Assembly (NCBI GenBank): GCA_009377645.1
Contig: WHTQ01000003.1
Coordinates: forward strand, 85,528 to 123,606
Direction: 5' to 3'
From: Micromonosporaceae bacterium
GTDB taxonomy: Bacteria; Actinomycetota; Actinomycetes; Mycobacteriales; Micromonosporaceae
Length of the DNA stretch: 38,079 bases
Below are positions 34,623 through 38,079 of this stretch, piece after piece. The position numbers and the translations under genes were made by a program. Within the stretch, counting starts at the first letter, position 1. Each line of letters starts with the position of its first letter. The notes beneath the pieces were generated by a model. That model did no database searches. It was given only the letters and a program-made list of their open reading frames with translations, and had not been told where the DNA came from.

Positions 34623-35903
34623 CCCGGGCCCGGTGAGCCCATGCCCATGCCCATGCCCATGCCCGTGCCCGGGCCGGTGCCGGCCGCCGGGGCGCAGCCC
34701 GCCCCCGGCCCGGCACTGGCTGCCGGTGACCACCCGCGGCACCGCCAGCGGCAGGACCCGCGCCCGGACAGGCTCCGGCTTGGTCGGTGGCGGGCAATCC
34801 GGGGTCGGCGGTGCGGCGTCCACGAACACCCAGTAGATCTGCCACCAGGCGTCCGAGAACTTCACGAACACGTCACTGTGCGAGTGGATGCCGCGGATCT
34901 CGTCACCCGCCCGGTCCCCGAGCGGCACACCGAGGTCGTCGGGCAGTCCCGGGTCGGCCGGGAACCGGCCGGTCGGCAGGGTCCGGACACAGCGGAACCG
35001 GTCCGGGTCGGGGCCGTGCCCCATCCCGGGCGGAGCCGGACGCCCCTGCACGAACCCGATCAGGTCACCCGGCGCGGTGATCGAGTAACGGGGGCGGGTC
35101 GGGATCGGGTAGTCGTACGGGTCGCGTACGTCGGCCATCCCGGCGGAGGCGATGTGCAGCACCGCGTCGGCCTCCAGCCCGTACCGCTCGGCGGCGCCGA
35201 CGATGGCACCGCCGAACGAGTGCCCGGCGGCCACGATCCGCACGTCCGCGTCCGGGCCGGCCCGCCTGGTGATCTCGGTCCGCAGCTCGTGCGAGAACAC
35301 CGCCAGGGCGCGGCCCAGCGGTTGCTGGTAACGGGTAAGCGCGCCCTGCAGCCAACCCTTCGGGAAGGAGCCGGCGGCCCACACCACCACCGCCAGCCGA
35401 CCGTTGCTGGCCGCCACCAGGTCGGAGGCCCGCTGATGGTACTTGCGGAAGTTCTTGTCCAGGATGTACGCGGCGCCGCCGGGCACCAGGATGCCGACCG
35501 TCTCGGTGCGCTCGTCGATGCTGCCCACCAGCTCCGCCCAGGCTCCCTGGCCCTGGTTCGCGTCCGGCTCGAAGTCCAGCAGCTGCAGCCCCTGGTCGAG
35601 GATGGTCTGGTAGACCGGTGCCCGGTCCGGGTCGGCACCACCGAACGCCGCGACCACCCGGTCCAGGTTGGCCTCGATCCGGGTCTCGAACGGCACGCCC
35701 GGCAGCGCGGCGGCGACCGTGGTGACGGTGACCGGGGACAGCGGCAGCTTGGGGATCACCTGGGTGCCGGCGGTAACGAGCAGGAGCCCGGCCAAGGTGA
35801 GGCCGGTTCGCAGCCGGTTCGGCGGCCGCAGCAGCCGCCCGGCCAGCGGCGCACCGGCTCGGCGACGACGCCCCTCCCGTCGTGCCAGCGTCCAGCGTTG
35901 CAC
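34596..35903 (-). CDS. Membrane-anchored alpha/beta hydrolase (DUF1023-like)
   Basis: A 435-aa protein with a basic N-terminus, one membrane helix at about 34-50 (GLTLAGLLLVTAGTQVIP), and an extracytoplasmic alpha/beta-hydrolase domain. The nucleophile elbow is VAAGHSFGGAIVGAAERYGL. A candidate catalytic histidine is in IRGIHSHSDVFVKFSD. The surrounding pattern fits DUF1023-type hydrolases of actinobacteria, with unknown substrates (esterase or lipase likely). The C-terminal 30 residues are odd: a HG-repeat run (GHGHGHGHGHGHG) encoded by a 6-bp repeat. The GTG at 35903 is preferred because GGGAGGTTCAC directly precedes it. Its 3' end overlaps the convergent gene. Confidence 0.78.
   Translation of the reverse strand: MQRWTLARREGRRRRAGAPLAGRLLRPPNRLRTGLTLAGLLLVTAGTQVIPKLPLSPVTVTTVAAALPGVPFETRIEANLDRVVAAFGGADPDRAPVYQTILDQGLQLLDFEPDANQGQGAWAELVGSIDERTETVGILVPGGAAYILDKNFRKYHQRASDLVAASNGRLAVVVWAAGSFPKGWLQGALTRYQQPLGRALAVFSHELRTEITRRAGPDADVRIVAAGHSFGGAIVGAAERYGLEADAVLHIASAGMADVRDPYDYPIPTRPRYSITAPGDLIGFVQGRPAPPGMGHGPDPDRFRCVRTLPTGRFPADPGLPDDLGVPLGDRAGDEIRGIHSHSDVFVKFSDAWWQIYWVFVDAAPPTPDCPPPTKPEPVRARVLPLAVPRVVTGSQCRAGGGLRPGGRHRPGHGHGHGHGHGLTGPGSAGVRDVQ
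34638..34667. repeat. CCCATG hexanucleotide repeat
   Basis: Four perfect CCCATG copies followed by CCCGTG. The array encodes the Gly-His run in the hydrolase tail on the minus strand and lies just past the stop of the convergent plus-strand gene. Slippage would change the number of Gly-His pairs but not the frame. Confidence 0.85.
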
Positions 35904-35994
35904 GTGAACCTCCCGCCCTTCACTCACGCGCCCACGCTCATTGTCCCATCCCACCCAACCGCATTACTGGTGAGATCACCCGGATTTGACCCCG

Positions 35995-36061
35995 AGCAAA
36001 GCGACTGGGCTCCCTAGGGGAAACCCAGCCGCCCGGTACCGACTGTTATGCGATCTTTGCT
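35995..36061 (-). terminator. Nested stem-loop after the small gene
   Basis: AGCAAAG (35995-36001) pairs with CTTTGCT (36055-36061). Inside, CTGGG (36005-36009) pairs with CCCAG (36024-36028) around TCCC-cta-GGGA. It lies 8 nt after the small-gene stop on the minus strand, so a terminator is the simplest reading. The two-level fold could equally be a structured RNA on either strand. Confidence 0.45.
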
Positions 36062-36069
36062 TACTGGCG

Positions 36070-36162
36070 CTACTGCCGGACGTCCATCGAGGTCTGCAGC
36101 GCGCGGCGAGCCTGCTCACGCGCGTCCTCGGCCGGCTTCGGCCTGGGTGCTCTCACGGTCAT
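36070..36162 (-). CDS. Candidate small protein, 30 aa
   Basis: ATG at 36162 is preceded by AGGGAAGGAC, a good ribosome site, and by an in-frame TAG 12 nt before the ATG, so this is the only start. The product begins MTVRAPRPKPAEDAREQARR, is basic and helical-looking, and ends SMDVRQ before TAG at 36070-36072. Third codon positions are about 87 % G/C while second positions are mixed, the local signature of coding DNA. I know no family for it. It is too short for standard gene finders. A stem-loop lies just downstream and a 230-nt, partly structured leader upstream. It is the same orientation as nrnA, 328 bp downstream of it. Confidence 0.5.
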   Translation of the reverse strand: MTVRAPRPKPAEDAREQARRALQTSMDVRQ

Positions 36163-36357
36163 GTCCTTCCCTGGCTACTGGGGATTCGGGCTACCGGATG
36201 GGTCGGTCGGAGGTCGCCGCCGGAGCCACCGGTCCGGGATCACCGGAGCGACGCTCGGCGGGTGGCGGAAGCCCGGGTCGGTTGACCCTGGTGCCAGGTC
36301 CGGTCGGGATGCACCGCACTCGCTCTCCCGCAAGGTCGGGTCGGCCAACGCCGGTCT

Positions 36358-36398
36358 CCGCAGCGGGATTGGCCGGTCAGATGCAGGCCCCGCTGCGG
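36358..36398 (-). promoter_or_regulatory. 10-bp perfect inverted repeat in the small gene's leader region
   Basis: CCGCAGCGGG (36358-36367) and CCCGCTGCGG (36389-36398) pair perfectly around 21 nt, with a further GGCC/GGCC pair possible in the loop. It is 93 bp past the nrnA stop, so it could terminate the rbfA-nrnA transcript. Alternatively it opens the leader of the 30-aa gene, since a TTGGAC (-35-like) and CATTCT (-10-like) lie just upstream on the minus strand. Confidence 0.5.
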
Positions 36399-36490
36399 CG
36401 GCTAAGAATGAGTACGGTGCGCCTCACCCGTCCAAGCTATCGTTCAGTCCCACATCCCGCACCCGATTCCCAGATGACGAGACAGCGCCG

Positions 36491-37567
36491 TCAGGCTGGG
36501 CTGCCGGCCGGGCCGGCCAGCTTGGCTCGGATCGCGTCGACCACGTCGGCCAGCTCGCCGTACCCGGTGAAGCCGGCCGCCAGCCTGTGACCGCCCCCGC
36601 CCAGCGCGACCGCCACCGCGCTGACGTCGCTGGCGCCCTTGCTGCGCATCGACACCGCCCACTCGCCGGCCGCGATCTGCTTGATCACGCACGACACGTC
36701 CGCCTCGGCGGTGCACCGGACCGCGTCGATCAGCGGCTCCAGCACGTACGGTCGCTGCTGGTGCCGGGTCAGGTCGTCCAGAGTCGTGTAGGTCCACACC
36801 AGACCCCGCCCGCCGGCCGCCGCCGGCTCCAGCTGGGTCCGGGTCAGCACGTCACCGTACAGTCGCACCGCGCCGAACGGCCGGGTGTCGAAGACCCGCC
36901 GGGAGATCTCGGCCGGCCGGATGCCGGTGCCGAGCAGCCGGGCGGCGAGCTGGTGCACCGCCGGGGTGGTCATGTCGAACTTGAACGACCCGGTGTCGGT
37001 GGCCAGCGCCACATACAGGCACTCGGCGATCGCGGCGTCCAGCGTGACCCCGAGCCGCCCCAGCAGCTCCTCGGCGACCACCGCGGTCGCCGCCGCCTGC
37101 GGGTCGACCAGGTGCACCGTACCGAAGCCGGTGTACGAGGTGTGGTGGTCCAGCACCACCGCCACGCCGGCCGCGCCGACCCGGTCGGCCAGCTCCCCCA
37201 GCCGGGAGGCGCTGGCCGCGTCGAAGCACATCATCAGGTCCGGGGCCGGCACCGCGCTGGCGGCCGGCACCAGCAGCTCCAGACCGGGCAGCCCGGCGAA
37301 CGGCTCCGGCACCTCCAGCTGCCCGGGGAACGTGGCCTGCACCCGGCGGAACCCCAGCGACCGCAGCCCCAGCCCGACCCCCAGCATGCTGCCGATCGCG
37401 TCGCCGTCCGGGTTGACGTGGCACACCAGCAGCACCGAGGCGTCCAGCGGGAGCTTCTGGACCGCAGCCACCGCCGCGGACCAGTCGGGTGCCCCCACCC
37501 CCGAGCCGTCGCCGCCCGAGCCGTCGCCGCCCGCGACGCCGGCGCCCGCCGGCCAGCCCTCGCTCAC
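36491..37567 (-). CDS. nrnA: Bifunctional oligoribonuclease/PAP phosphatase NrnA (DHH family)
   Basis: A 358-aa DHH phosphoesterase that degrades short oligoribonucleotides and 3'-phosphoadenosine 5'-phosphate (and often pGpG). The metal motifs are HVNPDGDAIGS (H50, D54, D56), CFDAAS (D116) and LDHHTS (D140-H141-H142). The DHHA1 substrate-binding motif GGGGHRLAAGF is at about 323-333. An Asp/Gly/Ser repeat (GDGSGGDGSG) lengthens the N-terminus. The GTG at 37567 shares GTGA with the rbfA stop, so the two are translationally coupled. The rbfA-nrnA order is conserved in actinobacteria downstream of infB. Confidence 0.95.
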   Translation of the reverse strand: MSEGWPAGAGVAGGDGSGGDGSGVGAPDWSAAVAAVQKLPLDASVLLVCHVNPDGDAIGSMLGVGLGLRSLGFRRVQATFPGQLEVPEPFAGLPGLELLVPAASAVPAPDLMMCFDAASASRLGELADRVGAAGVAVVLDHHTSYTGFGTVHLVDPQAAATAVVAEELLGRLGVTLDAAIAECLYVALATDTGSFKFDMTTPAVHQLAARLLGTGIRPAEISRRVFDTRPFGAVRLYGDVLTRTQLEPAAAGGRGLVWTYTTLDDLTRHQQRPYVLEPLIDAVRCTAEADVSCVIKQIAAGEWAVSMRSKGASDVSAVAVALGGGGHRLAAGFTGYGELADVVDAIRAKLAGPAGSPA

Positions 37568-38052
37568 CGGGAGTCCCCCGCCGGCTGGTCCGCGACGGCC
37601 GCGTCGTCCACGATCGCCAGGTCGTCCGCGTCGTCCTCCTCGACCCGGTACGGCTGCGGGTCACCCGCGTACCGCGCGCCGGCCGCCCGCCGCTGCACCT
37701 CCGCGTCCGCCGAGCGGGCGGCGTCGAGCAGCTCGTCGATGTGCTTGGCGTGCTCCGGGATCACGTCGAGCACGAACGTGAGGGTCGGCGCGTGCCGCAG
37801 CCCCAGCGCCTTGCCGACGGTGCTGCGCAGCAGCCCGTTGGCGCTGGCCAGCGCCGCCGCGGTGCCGGTCTGGGCGGCGGCGTCCCCGAGCACGGTGTAG
37901 AAGACCGTCGCGTCCCGCAGATCGGGTGTGATCCGCGCGTCGGTGATGGTGATCATCCCGAGGCGGGGGTCCTTGATCTGGGTACGCACCACCGAAGCCA
38001 CCAGCTCCCGCACGCGCTCCGCGTGCCGGCGCACCCGGGCCGGGTCCGTCAT
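37564..38052 (-). CDS. rbfA: Ribosome-binding factor A
   Basis: A 162-aa 30S maturation factor with a KH-like fold that acts at the 5' end helix of 16S rRNA. It opens MTDPARVRRHAERVRELVAS and contains IKDPRLGMITITDARITPDL and LRHAPTLTFVLDVIPEHAKH, the hallmark RbfA segments. The acidic C-terminal tail of about 40 residues is typical of actinobacteria. The ATG at 38052 is preferred over GTG at 38055 because the perfect ribosome site GGAGGTGA (38057-38064) then has normal spacing. The remaining 15 bp to the window edge hold nothing readable; infB is expected beyond. Confidence 0.95.
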   Translation of the reverse strand: MTDPARVRRHAERVRELVASVVRTQIKDPRLGMITITDARITPDLRDATVFYTVLGDAAAQTGTAAALASANGLLRSTVGKALGLRHAPTLTFVLDVIPEHAKHIDELLDAARSADAEVQRRAAGARYAGDPQPYRVEEDDADDLAIVDDAAVADQPAGDSR

Positions 38053-38079
38053 CACGTCACCTCCGAGGATCGGGGCTGC

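Larger units (their letters stand above)
35904..36490. other. 587-bp gap holding a likely small gene and structured elements
   Basis: Between the hydrolase start and the nrnA stop there is no long gene. It holds a GGTGA-ga-TCACC inverted repeat (35969-35980) where the hydrolase promoter would be, a nested stem-loop (35995-36061), a likely 30-aa gene on minus (36070-36162), and a 10-bp inverted repeat (36358-36398). Plus-strand open frames here show no codon bias or recognisable protein. I did not recognise a known riboswitch or tRNA. Confidence 0.6.

Noticed and set aside
27160-34667. Tandem repeats at 27160, 33668 and 34638 as possible CRISPR or integration sites
   Set aside because: All are in-frame coding microrepeats without unique spacers, and no cas, integrase or transposase gene is nearby.
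35975-36001. tRNA-like GGTCAAATCC on the minus strand
   Set aside because: It lacks a five-base-pair T stem, an acceptor stem and an anticodon arm.
36163-36450. Possible known riboswitch in the small gene's leader (c-di-AMP, TPP, cobalamin compared)
   Set aside because: CCCGAATCC and a nearby CAG resemble part of the c-di-AMP class, but the other conserved blocks are not recognisable; no TPP or cobalamin core is present.
36161-37900. Plus-strand 579-codon frame starting in the gap and running through nrnA and rbfA
   Set aside because: Most of it is antisense to two confident genes and its composition is Arg/Gly/His-rich shadow sequence.

Overview
The window is very GC-rich (roughly 70-75 %), its genes use G or C at nearly every third codon position, and it contains ClgR-PspA-PspM, ThyX, a Nei2-type glycosylase, LppM and DUF2784/DUF2752 genes. 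This points to a mycelial actinomycete, probably Micromonosporaceae-like; the family is an inference. Gene order follows the conserved actinobacterial chromosome core that in Mycobacterium runs from the psp operon through ftsK, rnj, dapA, thyX, dapB, pepR, pnp, rpsO, ribF and truB to rbfA. It is chromosomal housekeeping DNA with small lineage-specific insertions. I see no tRNA, rRNA, CRISPR, intact insertion sequence, prophage or biosynthetic cluster.

Left part (1-11405): a truncated SAM hydrolase gene diverges from a Nei2-like DNA glycosylase. A minus-strand run follows: DUF2784-ftsK-DUF885 and rimO-pgsA-cinA, then clgR-pspA-pspM (envelope stress). Many junctions are 4-nt stop/start overlaps. 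A decayed YceI fragment sits between rimO and the DUF885 gene.

Middle (11470-24860): an internally duplicated DUF6506 protein diverges from a MarR regulator over an AT-rich operator region. Next are an MFS exporter with a perfect 14-bp palindrome in front of it, a PIN-domain (VapC-like) remnant, and rnj-dapA-thyX. After these come a ribbon-helix-helix regulator with a Toastrack (DUF4097) protein, a DUF2752 membrane protein, a GNAT enzyme, an AgpS-like flavoenzyme and GlpD sharing a palindromic divergent promoter, and an LppM-like lipoprotein closed by a strong bidirectional terminator.

Right part (24878-38079): minus-strand core genes dapB, pepR, pnp, rpsO, ribF and truB, then rbfA-nrnA at the edge. 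A block unlike the core separates truB from nrnA: a membrane acyltransferase, a membrane protein with a disordered GQYG-repeat region, a membrane-anchored alpha/beta hydrolase, and 587 bp holding a likely 30-aa gene with structured flanks.

Functionally the window combines RNA maturation and decay (RNase J, PNPase, NrnA, RbfA, TruB, RimO, S15), lysine/diaminopimelate synthesis (DapA, DapB), dTMP synthesis (ThyX), chromosome segregation (FtsK), phospholipid and glycerol-phosphate metabolism (PgsA, GlpD, AgpS-like) and envelope-stress functions (Psp, Toastrack, LppM). The best leads are the unannotated small-gene/structured-RNA locus at 35904-36490, the palindromic agpS/glpD promoter with an apparently start-codon-less glpD, an 11-mer shared by dapA and dapB, a rare-codon cluster at the FtsK P-loop, and a Nei glycosylase lacking the catalytic proline.
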